A DNA stretch of 6,866 nucleotides from Victivallales bacterium (GTDB lineage: Bacteria; Verrucomicrobiota; Lentisphaeria; Victivallales; Victivallaceae): assembly GCA_030634125.1 (NCBI GenBank), contig DAOWBJ010000089.1, positions 1 through 6,866 on the forward strand, written 5' to 3'. The notes beneath the pieces were generated by a model. That model did no database searches and was not told where the DNA came from. It worked only from the letters and a program-made list of their open reading frames with translations. The translations under genes were made by a program, and so were the position numbers. Of the stretch, positions 1-6,821 are shown piece after piece; within the stretch, counting starts at the first letter, position 1, and every line of letters begins with the position of its first letter.

Positions 1-434
1 ACAAATTTCGTTCCATGCGTGTTGACGCTGAAAAGCTCAAGGATGAGCTTGAAAAGCATAATGAATCACAGGACGGGGTTATTTTTAAGATGAAAAGAGA
101 CCCCCGTATAACTTTTGTCGGGCGTATTATACGCAAGTTCAGTATTGATGAATTACCGCAGTTATTTAATGTTTTGACTAACGATATGAGCTTGGTCGGA
201 CCACGCCCGCCTCTGCCGTCTGAAGTCGCGGATTACACCCTTGAGCAACGGAAACGTTTGCATATCAAGCCTGGAATAACTTGCATCTGGCAGATTTCCG
301 GACGAAGCGATATTTCTTTCAGGGAACAAGTTGAGCTGGATAAACAGTACATCGGCAGTCATAGTATTTGGCGGGATTTTGTTATTCTGTTAAAAACGAT
401 TCCTGCTGTAATCACCGGCCGCGGCGCATACTAA
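1..434 (+). CDS. Polyprenyl-phosphate sugar-1-phosphate transferase (initiating glycosyltransferase), 5'-truncated
   Basis: This is the C-terminal part of a bacterial sugar transferase (Pfam Bac_transf; WcaJ/WbaP/ExoY/PglC superfamily). Such enzymes move a sugar 1-phosphate from a UDP-sugar to undecaprenyl phosphate on the cytoplasmic face of the inner membrane, the first step of repeat-unit assembly. The reading frame is open from base 3, with no stop before the window edge. It begins with the conserved KFRSM, so the internal ATG at 15 is not the start; the N-terminal membrane segments are cut off. Visible hallmarks are FKMKRDPRIT, the SIDELPQL segment with the catalytic Asp-Glu pair (codons at 147-152), MSLVGPRPPLP, KPGITCIWQISGR and the C-terminal W-x-D-x-x-I-L-L-K-T-I-P. 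All motifs needed for activity in this part are intact. The sugar specificity cannot be read. The next gene starts 17 bases after the stop. Confidence 0.93.
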   Translation, partial: KFRSMRVDAEKLKDELEKHNESQDGVIFKMKRDPRITFVGRIIRKFSIDELPQLFNVLTNDMSLVGPRPPLPSEVADYTLEQRKRLHIKPGITCIWQISGRSDISFREQVELDKQYIGSHSIWRDFVILLKTIPAVITGRGAY

Positions 435-436
435 AT

Positions 437-442
437 AAGGAG
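437..442 (+). promoter_or_regulatory. Ribosome binding site fixing the start of the fusion gene
   Basis: AAGGAG lies nine bases before the ATG at 452. This decides the start: the same frame stays open upstream to an ATG at 368, but that one lies inside the preceding transferase gene, and the extra residues resemble nothing in the family. Confidence 0.75.
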
Positions 443-451
443 TTAAGCTTA

Positions 452-1861
452 ATGAAATGTCTTATTTATTGCCGTGAACATGGTATGGAATGGATCCGCC
501 GGTATTTTTCCGACGCGGAAGCTTACATGCTGCATATTGGTAATAAACCCCTGCTTGAGTTTTTTGTTGAGTTCTGTGTTTTGAACGAAGTGAAAGATGT
601 ACATATTGTCCAGAAAGGCCTCTCAAATGAAATCGAAGATTATTTTGGCGATGGTTCTAAATGGGATATGAATCTAAGCTATATGGGCCTTGACGAGGAA
701 CTTGAGCTTGAAGAGGTGATTAGTTCCAGCAAAGAGTTGTTCGGCAAAGACGGCTTGCTGGTTTTTAATGGTTTTTTCTTTCTGCAATATAAAAAAGCTC
801 ATCTTTCAGACAGCTTTTTACCACAAGACGCTTCATGGCAAAATCTTAGCGATTCGGGGCATGGCCTGTTATTTTTGAAGCATCCCTGTTCTTATAAACG
901 GAAAAAACGTTTACAGCATTTTGAAGGCAAGCATTTTTTACAGTCCAAAAAAATTGATAGTGTGAAGGATTATTTTGATTTAAATATGGACATGGTAGCC
1001 GGTGCGGCGAGAAATTATATAATGCCCAGCTATAACAATGAAGGAGGAGTTTTTATCGGGCAGAATGTTGAAATCATGTACGACTGTGAAGTTACCAAAC
1101 CAATTATTATTGGCGATAATGTTCAATTAAAAAGGCGTTCTGATATTGGACCGAGTGTTATAATCGGCAGTAACTCACTGATTGACAGTGATACAAGTGT
1201 TTGTAATTCAATAGTTTATTGTAATTCATACATTGGAACAAAACTGGAGATAAATAATAAAATTGTTTATAAGCGGCGTTTAATAGATCCTGATTCCGGA
1301 GATATGATTCATATTGTAGATGATTTTCTGCTTGCTGAAGTTCGTAATGATTTAATTACTTCTGTAATGTCCCGTGTGCTTGAAGTTATATTGATTTGTT
1401 TTTTGTTTTGTCTGCAATTGCCGCTTTACATTATACTGCGGCCATGGGTCAAGTGTTCGTATGAGAAAATAACAATATGGAAAGACGCGAGCGGATTGCG
1501 CAAAACAACGATAAAAAGATTTATTTCCAGAGCCGACACCAACGCAAATAAATTGTTTGTCAAATTCAGTTTACATAAGTTTCATCTTTTATTCTGGTGC
1601 GTAACGAGGAGACTGCGGCTGATCGGCAGTACTCCTCAGGAAACGACCAAGGCGGGCCTGCAAAACGTTCAAGAGTTGTCTAATTACCGTCCATCCGTCT
1701 TTTCGTACAGTGATATGTACGGTTGTGAACATGATTGCGAAAGGCATCAGGTGAATGAAGTTTTTTATGCAAAACATGTAACATTAGCTCTCAATGGCGC
1801 TATTTTCTTTAAAAGCTTAATTTTTAATTTTTTCGGAACGGTTTATGACAAAAAAAACTAA
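452..1861 (+). CDS. Fusion of degenerate nucleotidyltransferase, left-handed beta-helix and degenerate sugar-transferase domains (probable pseudoenzyme)
   Basis: A protein of 469 residues. Residues 1-115 follow the NDP-sugar pyrophosphorylase fold: HIGNKPLLEFFVEF (28-41) and YFGDGSKWDMNLSY (64-77) are near-consensus. However, the N-terminal glycine-rich loop (GGxGTRL) is replaced by MKCLIYCREHGMEWIRRYF, and the metal-binding Asp of the usual L-V-x-N-G-D is Phe (LVFNGFFF, 103-110). Residues about 198-277 show hexapeptide-like periodicity (IGQNV, IIGDNV, IGPSVIIGSNS, YIGTKL), as in left-handed beta-helix tails. Residues about 305-333 form a hydrophobic segment with an internal Pro, like the membrane anchor of monotopic sugar transferases. 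The rest matches that family's C-terminus (RRLRLIGSTPQ, NYRPSVFSYSDMYG), but the catalytic Asp-Glu before it is absent (HKFHLLF at 375-381). I infer a membrane-bound protein without either activity, perhaps a scaffold or regulator for the intact transferase upstream. The domain reading is fairly secure; the role is a guess. Confidence 0.8.
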   Translation: MKCLIYCREHGMEWIRRYFSDAEAYMLHIGNKPLLEFFVEFCVLNEVKDVHIVQKGLSNEIEDYFGDGSKWDMNLSYMGLDEELELEEVISSSKELFGKDGLLVFNGFFFLQYKKAHLSDSFLPQDASWQNLSDSGHGLLFLKHPCSYKRKKRLQHFEGKHFLQSKKIDSVKDYFDLNMDMVAGAARNYIMPSYNNEGGVFIGQNVEIMYDCEVTKPIIIGDNVQLKRRSDIGPSVIIGSNSLIDSDTSVCNSIVYCNSYIGTKLEINNKIVYKRRLIDPDSGDMIHIVDDFLLAEVRNDLITSVMSRVLEVILICFLFCLQLPLYIILRPWVKCSYEKITIWKDASGLRKTTIKRFISRADTNANKLFVKFSLHKFHLLFWCVTRRLRLIGSTPQETTKAGLQNVQELSNYRPSVFSYSDMYGCEHDCERHQVNEVFYAKHVTLALNGAIFFKSLIFNFFGTVYDKKN

Positions 1862-2471
1862 TATAATTCTAGTTTGCGGAGGCTCATGCTCCGGCAAAAC
1901 AACTTTGGCTACGGCTTTAGTCGATGCTATGCGGGTTTTTGGTTCGGTCGGAATTATTTCAATGGATAATTATTATTTTGATTTAAATCACATGGATCCG
2001 GTTGAGGCGGACAACAAAAATTTTGACAGTCCTGAGGCGATTAATTCCGAGTTGTTATTTCAGCATTTGAAGGATTTGCAGGCTCACAGAAAAGTAAGAG
2101 AGCAGCGTTATGATTTTAAAAGCCATAGTGTTACTGAATTGGATAATTACATAAAGACGACTGATTTTATTATTCTCGAGGGAATTTTCGCCTTGTATTT
2201 TGAAAAACTGCGCAATTTGGCGGCAGCTAAAATTTTTATTCACGCGGATGCGGACATCAGGTTGGCGCGACGGGTTGAACGTGACATTTCAATGCGGCAC
2301 CTGCCGGTTGATATGGTTATCAGTCAATATTTGAAAGATGTCCGCCCCATGCACGACAAATATATTGAAGCATATAGTAAATATGCTGATTTGATTCTGG
2401 ATAGTAATTTCACCAGCCGGCTTGAGAATCAACGAAAAGCCTTAAATTTTTTAAAGGAACATCTGACTTAA
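1845..2471 (+). CDS. udk: Uridine kinase family P-loop kinase
   Basis: At 208 residues this is close to the usual length of uridine kinases (about 210), which phosphorylate uridine or cytidine to the 5'-monophosphate in the cytosol. Family motifs are in order: Walker A GGSCSGKTT (12-20); SMDNYYFDL (39-47) with the probable catalytic Asp41; NFDSPEAI (59-66); RYDFKSH; IILEGIFALY; KIFIHADADIRLARRVERDI; and DVRPMHDKYIEAYSKYADLIL near the end. Two places differ from typical members: the position after the YDF-x-x-H motif, normally Ser/Thr-Arg, reads Ser-Val, and the lid sequence usually Arg-Gly-Arg reads Arg-His-Leu. Substrate use may therefore be altered. The start overlaps the preceding gene by 17 bases and has no clear Shine-Dalgarno, suggesting translational coupling. 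A nucleoside kinase inside a polysaccharide operon is unusual. It may replenish uridine nucleotides or act on another hydroxyl compound. The fold assignment is strong; the substrate and the symbol are less certain. Confidence 0.85.
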   Translation: MTKKTNIILVCGGSCSGKTTLATALVDAMRVFGSVGIISMDNYYFDLNHMDPVEADNKNFDSPEAINSELLFQHLKDLQAHRKVREQRYDFKSHSVTELDNYIKTTDFIILEGIFALYFEKLRNLAAAKIFIHADADIRLARRVERDISMRHLPVDMVISQYLKDVRPMHDKYIEAYSKYADLILDSNFTSRLENQRKALNFLKEHLT

Positions 2472-2474
2472 CGC

Positions 2475-3572
2475 ATGAAAAAAAGTAAATACACATTAAA
2501 CGGTGATGCCGCATTTGACGAAATGCTGGAGAAACACCTCGGCGATATATCTGAAGCGATAAAAAAATCAAAGGTCAGTAAAAATATTGCCGCGCTTGTC
2601 CTTGGCGGCGGTTACGGTCGCGGGGAAGGGGGAGTATTTGAAACTGCCGACGGGCAGAAAAAACTTTATAATGATTTGGATTTTTTTGTTATTGCTGAAA
2701 ATCTCAGCCCTTCCAGCTTGAAAAAAATCGACAGAATTTTAGCGGGTATAGGAGAATCATTCAGCCGGAAAATTGGTATTGATGTCGATTTCGGTCCCGC
2801 TAAAACTTTGAAGCAGCTCGCTAAAATGCCCTTCACTATGATGTGGCAGGAACTGCGTGAAGGGCATGTGCTTGTTTATGGCGCTAATGATGTTTTAAAC
2901 TCTCTGCCTGATTATGATTTGCATGATTTGCCGCGTTCGGAAGGGTTACGGCTTCTTTTGAACAGGGGGGCTGGATTGCTGTTTGCCAGACAACGGTTCA
3001 GGCTGGAAAATATTAATACTGCTGATCGTGATTTTATCGGACGGAATTTATACAAAGCTGTTTTGGCCTGCGGGGATGTCTTTTTAATGTTGCAGAATCA
3101 GTATTGCCTGTCTGCGCGGGACAGACTTTGTCTGCTGGAAGAGCTTGGAGCGGAGGATGTGGAATTATACCGTCAGGCTGTGCGGTTCAAACTCTCGCCT
3201 CAAATTTATTCAATTCAGGAATTGACCGCCTTGCAGGAGCTTGTGATGAACATGTTTGAAAAAACTTGTTTACACTTTTTTAGCGTTTGTTACAGTTTTG
3301 CGATTAATAATTTACAAGAATTGAAAATTGCGCTTAAAGATAAAGATTGTTTTATGCAAGGTGTTGGAATCAAGGAAATTACAAAAAATTATGTTAAGAA
3401 TGTCATTTATATGCGGAGGCTTGATGATTATTCTCTGTTTTCGAGCACCAGTCCCCGCCTAAAGCTTTTGCAGTTTTTGCTTGGTTTATTATTTGAATAT
3501 CACCAACATAGCGGTTATACTAATTGTGCAAAAGAAAAGAATTTTCTAAAATGCTGGAATAAGCTTAACTGA
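2475..3572 (+). CDS. Uncharacterised protein with DNA polymerase beta-type nucleotidyltransferase domain
   Basis: I do not recognise a named family for this 365-residue protein. Its N-terminal part carries a minimal nucleotidyltransferase signature: a hydrophobic strand into GGGYGRGEGG (44-53), then YNDLDFFVI (65-73) with the paired metal-ligand Asp67 and Asp69, and a third acidic strand IDVDFG (102-107) that could supply the last ligand. The segment MMWQELREGHVLVYG resembles the end of that domain in MNT/kanamycin-type nucleotidyltransferases. From about residue 150 onward it appears largely alpha-helical (for example the stretch GRNLYKAVLACGDVFLMLQ), with no signal peptide or obvious membrane span. 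Proteins of this superfamily transfer an NMP to a hydroxyl or protein side chain, so a catalytic role is plausible because the acidic residues are intact. It begins three bases after the kinase gene, with AAAGGA at 2453-2458 as a rather distant ribosome binding site. The close link suggests that it works with the kinase. The acceptor is unknown. Confidence 0.75.
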   Translation: MKKSKYTLNGDAAFDEMLEKHLGDISEAIKKSKVSKNIAALVLGGGYGRGEGGVFETADGQKKLYNDLDFFVIAENLSPSSLKKIDRILAGIGESFSRKIGIDVDFGPAKTLKQLAKMPFTMMWQELREGHVLVYGANDVLNSLPDYDLHDLPRSEGLRLLLNRGAGLLFARQRFRLENINTADRDFIGRNLYKAVLACGDVFLMLQNQYCLSARDRLCLLEELGAEDVELYRQAVRFKLSPQIYSIQELTALQELVMNMFEKTCLHFFSVCYSFAINNLQELKIALKDKDCFMQGVGIKEITKNYVKNVIYMRRLDDYSLFSSTSPRLKLLQFLLGLLFEYHQHSGYTNCAKEKNFLKCWNKLN

Positions 3573-3598
3573 TATGTTTTGCTTGTGGAGAAACATAT
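3572..3598 (+). promoter_or_regulatory. Inverted repeat enclosing the ribosome binding site of the co-polymerase gene
   Basis: ATATGTTT (3572-3579) and AAACATAT (3591-3598) are perfect 8-base complements around an 11-base loop. The loop ends in GGAG (3587-3590), the Shine-Dalgarno for the ATG at 3601. The stem is AT-rich and therefore weak, and its first base lies within the preceding stop codon. It could modulate initiation, or it may be chance. Confidence 0.4.
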
Positions 3599-3600
3599 AA

Positions 3601-5625
3601 ATGGCGGAAAAGTATAAAACTACAGAAACACAAGAACAGCAGGTTTTAGGTGGAATAGATGTTGACATCTTTAAGTATGATGTCAGGGTCTTTTTGATCT
3701 CACTGCGTAAACGGCTGCCCTTTTTGTTATTGATACCGCTTGCTGTCGGCTCCATGACTATTGGCTATGTGCTTTCAATGCCTAAAAACTGGATGGCAAC
3801 CTGTACGCTGTTCAAATCAACGGCAGAAGAGAAGAAAGCAGGCGAATTATCTACTTTGCGCAAACCACTTTCTATTGAAGCTATCAAGGACATGATTCGG
3901 ACAAAGCAGAATATGCGGGATGTTATCAGCAATTTGAAATTGTCAATGTCTATGCAGTCATTATATGGTGCTACCGGTATAACTATTGCTGAGAAGAATA
4001 GAAACATGATCAATATCAACGCAAGCTCAGTATCCGCAAGGCTGGCAGCCGATATTGCGAATGAATTGGGAAGCGTCTTTTTGAAGACCTATGAAAAAAT
4101 GAGGAATCGCACCGTTCAAAAACGATATGATTATTTCGCCCATCAAAAAATTGGAGTTATGAATACAATTAAGACTCTGCAAGCCGAGAAAAAAGCATAT
4201 CTGAAAAAACATAAAATAAGTGCTATTGCTTTAGAGGGAGCCAAAGATTTTAAACTGCTTGCAGACCTGACGACCAAAGTTATTGTCGCGGAGCACAAAC
4301 AGCATTCTCTAAGAATACAGATTAAAGAATATGCTGAGCAAATAAAGAGACTGGATCCTGAAATAGTACAGTCATACGAGGTAACGACATTAGATGATAC
4401 CGAAATCGTTTTGAAAAAAAACGAGCTGGCTGTCCTGCGGCAGCGCTTTACTGATATGAACCCCAAAGTAAAAAAGCTTGTCGCCGAAATAGCCGGACTC
4501 CAAAAGAAAATGGATGCGGAAAAACAAAAAAAACGTCCTGCTTCAAAAACTACTTATAGTAAAAATTGGGAGATTACAAATCTGGAAAACAGGATTTTTA
4601 ACGCTAAGACTGAATTGAAAGGTATAACAGCCGCGCTGGAAAAGTATGCCCTTGAGAAACCAATAATCAAGGCGAAATTAGACAGACTCGACAGAACCGC
4701 TACAGTATACAAAGAGATAAAACGCAAGATAGACTTAGCTTATGAACTGCTGGACAAAATAGACACAGGGGTTACTGAGATGAGTTTGGCTCTGAGTTCC
4801 ACCGTTACTGATCTTAGAATGTTTGAAAAAGCGGAACCTCCTGTTTACCCAACCGTTAACAAGCGTAGAAAGGTTGTTGTTTTGGGATTTATCCTGGGGG
4901 TTATTTTGTCTGGAGTTATTGCCGTTATTCTCGAAATAATAGACTTAACTATAAAATCAAAATTTGACATTGAAAACGTCTTACACATAAACGGCCTGGG
5001 CAGTCTGCCTAAGATCAATGAAGTTAGATTGAAAAAATTCTATTCAGCTATCCAGGTTATTTTTGCTAGAATATTTAATGCTGATATTGCGCTGAACCGG
5101 AAAAATATGCTGATTACCTTCGGGGATGGGGAAGGAGGAACTGGAAAAACTTTCTTCATAAAAAAATGTATTGATGTTTTTGGACCAATGGATAAAAGAA
5201 TCCTGTATATTTCAAGCTGTAACGAATTAGCTTCAGGACTTGTGAAATACAAAGTTAATGATTTTATATATAACGATCAGAAAATAGATGAGGAATTAGC
5301 AAAAGAAAATAACGATCATCTATATTTCTTATTAGATAATTACAGCTATATCGTACCTATAACTGCTGTTCAAATTGAAGAATTTATCAGTAATTTCAGC
5401 GAATATGATTTTATCTTTTGGGAATTATTTGATTTTAAAAAGAATGAACCGCTGTTCGCGACAATTTGCTCGGTTGCTCATTCTACTGTAATTATGACTA
5501 AATTTAAAAAGACAAAAAAAATAGCCGCGCTCAAATGTGTTAAATACCTCAAAGAACATAATGTGAAAAATATTGGCGGTATTGTCAATAGTGTTGAAAA
5601 AAGATACTTTGCCAACGAGGTTTAA
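3601..5625 (+). CDS. Wzz/Wzc-type polysaccharide co-polymerase with degenerate BY-kinase-like ATPase domain
   Basis: This 674-residue inner-membrane protein has the layout of chain-length determinant/tyrosine autokinase proteins, which control polymer length and couple synthesis to the Wza export pore. A first membrane helix is at about 39-60. A long charged, probably coiled-coil periplasmic region follows (about 160-400). Next comes the family's Pro-rich approach PPVYPTVNKRRK (413-424) and a second helix with the G-x-x-x-G spacing (425-444). The cytoplasmic part has Walker A GEGGTGKT (511-517, preceded by Gly510), similar in position to the Wzc P-loop. The Walker A' strand reads ILYISSCNEL (534-543), with Ser/Cys where the family has Asp, and Walker B reads YDFIFWELFD (602-611), with Glu608 for Asp and no Pro pair. 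The C-terminus has only Tyr669 rather than a Tyr cluster. I infer that ATP may be bound but tyrosine autophosphorylation is lost or much altered. The export lipoprotein gene follows after 25 bases. Confidence 0.88.
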   Translation: MAEKYKTTETQEQQVLGGIDVDIFKYDVRVFLISLRKRLPFLLLIPLAVGSMTIGYVLSMPKNWMATCTLFKSTAEEKKAGELSTLRKPLSIEAIKDMIRTKQNMRDVISNLKLSMSMQSLYGATGITIAEKNRNMININASSVSARLAADIANELGSVFLKTYEKMRNRTVQKRYDYFAHQKIGVMNTIKTLQAEKKAYLKKHKISAIALEGAKDFKLLADLTTKVIVAEHKQHSLRIQIKEYAEQIKRLDPEIVQSYEVTTLDDTEIVLKKNELAVLRQRFTDMNPKVKKLVAEIAGLQKKMDAEKQKKRPASKTTYSKNWEITNLENRIFNAKTELKGITAALEKYALEKPIIKAKLDRLDRTATVYKEIKRKIDLAYELLDKIDTGVTEMSLALSSTVTDLRMFEKAEPPVYPTVNKRRKVVVLGFILGVILSGVIAVILEIIDLTIKSKFDIENVLHINGLGSLPKINEVRLKKFYSAIQVIFARIFNADIALNRKNMLITFGDGEGGTGKTFFIKKCIDVFGPMDKRILYISSCNELASGLVKYKVNDFIYNDQKIDEELAKENNDHLYFLLDNYSYIVPITAVQIEEFISNFSEYDFIFWELFDFKKNEPLFATICSVAHSTVIMTKFKKTKKIAALKCVKYLKEHNVKNIGGIVNSVEKRYFANEV

Positions 5626-5637
5626 ACAGCGGCATTC

Positions 5638-5642
5638 AGGAG
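5638..5642 (+). promoter_or_regulatory. Ribosome binding site fixing the start of the export lipoprotein
   Basis: AGGAG lies eight bases before the ATG at 5651. This start gives a protein that opens directly with a lipoprotein signal peptide, whereas the in-frame ATG at 5573 would put 26 extra residues in front of it and lies inside the preceding gene. Confidence 0.75.
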
Positions 5643-5650
5643 AACAGTAT

Positions 5651-6718
5651 ATGAAAATTTATAACTTCTTGTTAACTACAGCAGTTTTATTTATGACCGG
5701 CTGCAGTGTTACGCCGCAGGTGCCTTTAAAATTGGCTCAAAAACAAGAGCTTGAGGAAGTGCGGATTGAACAAAAAAGCCCTGAAGAGATAGATAAAGAA
5801 TTAAGAATACTGCAAAAAGCGAAACCGGAACCATATCGGATTGCAGGCGGAGATGTTTTCAGTTTTTCAGTTTACGATAATCCTGAATTATCGACCAGAA
5901 GTGAAGGCGTAATCATAACTCCTGACGGATATATCAGTATTACTCTGACAGGACCGATAAAAATTGGCGGCCTGACTATACGGGAAGCAACAAAATTTAT
6001 TGAAAAAAAACTGAGTCACTACATTCGTAACCCGAAGGTATCCATTGCGCCGGTACGTATTCAGAGCGCGAATTTTACTATTCTCGGCAAAGTCAGGTCT
6101 CCTAACCGTTATGTGCTTTCCAATAATGCGCGCATAACTGACGCCATTGCTATGGCCGGCGGCTTGGCATCGGGAATATTTGACGGTGATTCTGTTGAAA
6201 TTGCTAATTTAAGGGATGCGTATTTGATGCGGCAGGGTAAAATTTTGCCGATTGACTTCACTAAAGCATTATACGAAGGAGATATGCTTAATAATATTCC
6301 TTTGATGAATGGTGATTATATTTATATTCCATCTAACCTGAATACAGCGGTATATGTGCTTGGAGCGGTTAATAATCCTTCTGTTATTGGATATAAAAAA
6401 GATTTGACCATCTTGAAAGCATTGACATATGCCCGTGGAATGACTGTTGAACATTCGGAAATAGCATTGATTATCCGCGGCAGTGTGGTAAATCCCAAAG
6501 TGTATAAAATTAATATTGATAATATTCTGGAGGGTGATGGATTCGATTTCCTTTTACGTCCTAACGATGTTATCTTTATACCGAAAGGCGGTTTGTCTCA
6601 ATTTAACGATATGGTCAGGAAAATCGTTCCGACTATAGCCGCGCTCAACTTATTGGCTGGACCGTTTGGCGGCACCAGTAATGTTGCTGTTGGTGGAGTT
6701 GGAGCCGGAGCGGATTAA
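5651..6718 (+). CDS. Wza-type polysaccharide export outer-membrane lipoprotein
   Basis: A protein of 355 residues, slightly shorter than E. coli Wza (about 380). It is expected to form the multimeric channel that carries the polymer through the periplasm and outer membrane. A short signal peptide (MKIYNFLLTTAVLFMTGC) ends in a lipobox with Cys18 as the lipidation site; Met at -3 is less usual than Leu. After a charged linker (about 30-60) comes the Poly_export domain, from YRIAGGDVFSFSVYDNPEL (62-80) through PDGYISI and the end NPKVSIAPV (127-135). Two SLBB domains follow, one from FTILGKVRSPNRYVL (142-156) to about 230 and a second from VYVLGAVNNPSVIGY (234-248) to DVIFIPKGG (306-314). The tail holds a predicted helix at about 318-336, where Wza has its membrane-crossing amphipathic helix, and ends Gly-rich. 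The partner co-polymerase is encoded immediately upstream. The family call is firm; I give no symbol because wza orthology cannot be shown. Confidence 0.94.
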   Translation: MKIYNFLLTTAVLFMTGCSVTPQVPLKLAQKQELEEVRIEQKSPEEIDKELRILQKAKPEPYRIAGGDVFSFSVYDNPELSTRSEGVIITPDGYISITLTGPIKIGGLTIREATKFIEKKLSHYIRNPKVSIAPVRIQSANFTILGKVRSPNRYVLSNNARITDAIAMAGGLASGIFDGDSVEIANLRDAYLMRQGKILPIDFTKALYEGDMLNNIPLMNGDYIYIPSNLNTAVYVLGAVNNPSVIGYKKDLTILKALTYARGMTVEHSEIALIIRGSVVNPKVYKINIDNILEGDGFDFLLRPNDVIFIPKGGLSQFNDMVRKIVPTIAALNLLAGPFGGTSNVAVGGVGAGAD

Positions 6719-6821
6719 TACGGTAGATTTTTTTAAATTACTTGTCTTCTGAGGGGGTGTGCTGATGATATAATGTTAAGCTGTAATTTATTCATGTCTA
6801 TTCAAGAGTAACTGAAAATGA

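Noticed and set aside
368..451. Upstream in-frame ATG extending the fusion protein by 28 residues
   Set aside because: It lies inside the preceding transferase gene and has no ribosome binding site, whereas AAGGAG correctly precedes the ATG at 452 and the family-like sequence begins there.
4143..4466. 107-residue minus-strand open frame, the longest opposite-strand candidate
   Set aside because: It lies wholly opposite the coiled-coil region of the co-polymerase, has no recognisable motif, and its low-complexity Ser/Cys/Phe-rich product is typical of a frame shadow. The other minus-strand frames of 60-85 residues were rejected for the same reason.
5573..5650. Upstream in-frame ATG extending the export lipoprotein by 26 residues
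   Set aside because: It lies within the co-polymerase gene and would bury the lipoprotein signal peptide; AGGAG precedes the ATG at 5651.
6719..6740. T-run after the last gene (6728-6734) as an intrinsic terminator
   Set aside because: No convincing GC-rich stem lies immediately upstream; the only pairing found is a 3-base CCG/CGG.
6747..6774. Perfect TATAAT (6769-6774) as a promoter -10 for a gene beyond the window
   Set aside because: The best -35 at 16-base spacing is TTCTGA, which matches the consensus poorly, and a lone TATAAT is expected by chance in AT-rich intergenic DNA.
6773..6811. Tiny 12-codon frame (MLSCNLFMSIQE) downstream of a G-rich stretch that resembles a ribosome binding site
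   Set aside because: The frame is too short, the product shows no recognisable feature, and the G-rich stretch at 6751-6757 is too far from this ATG. The nearer ATG at 6765 stops after two codons.
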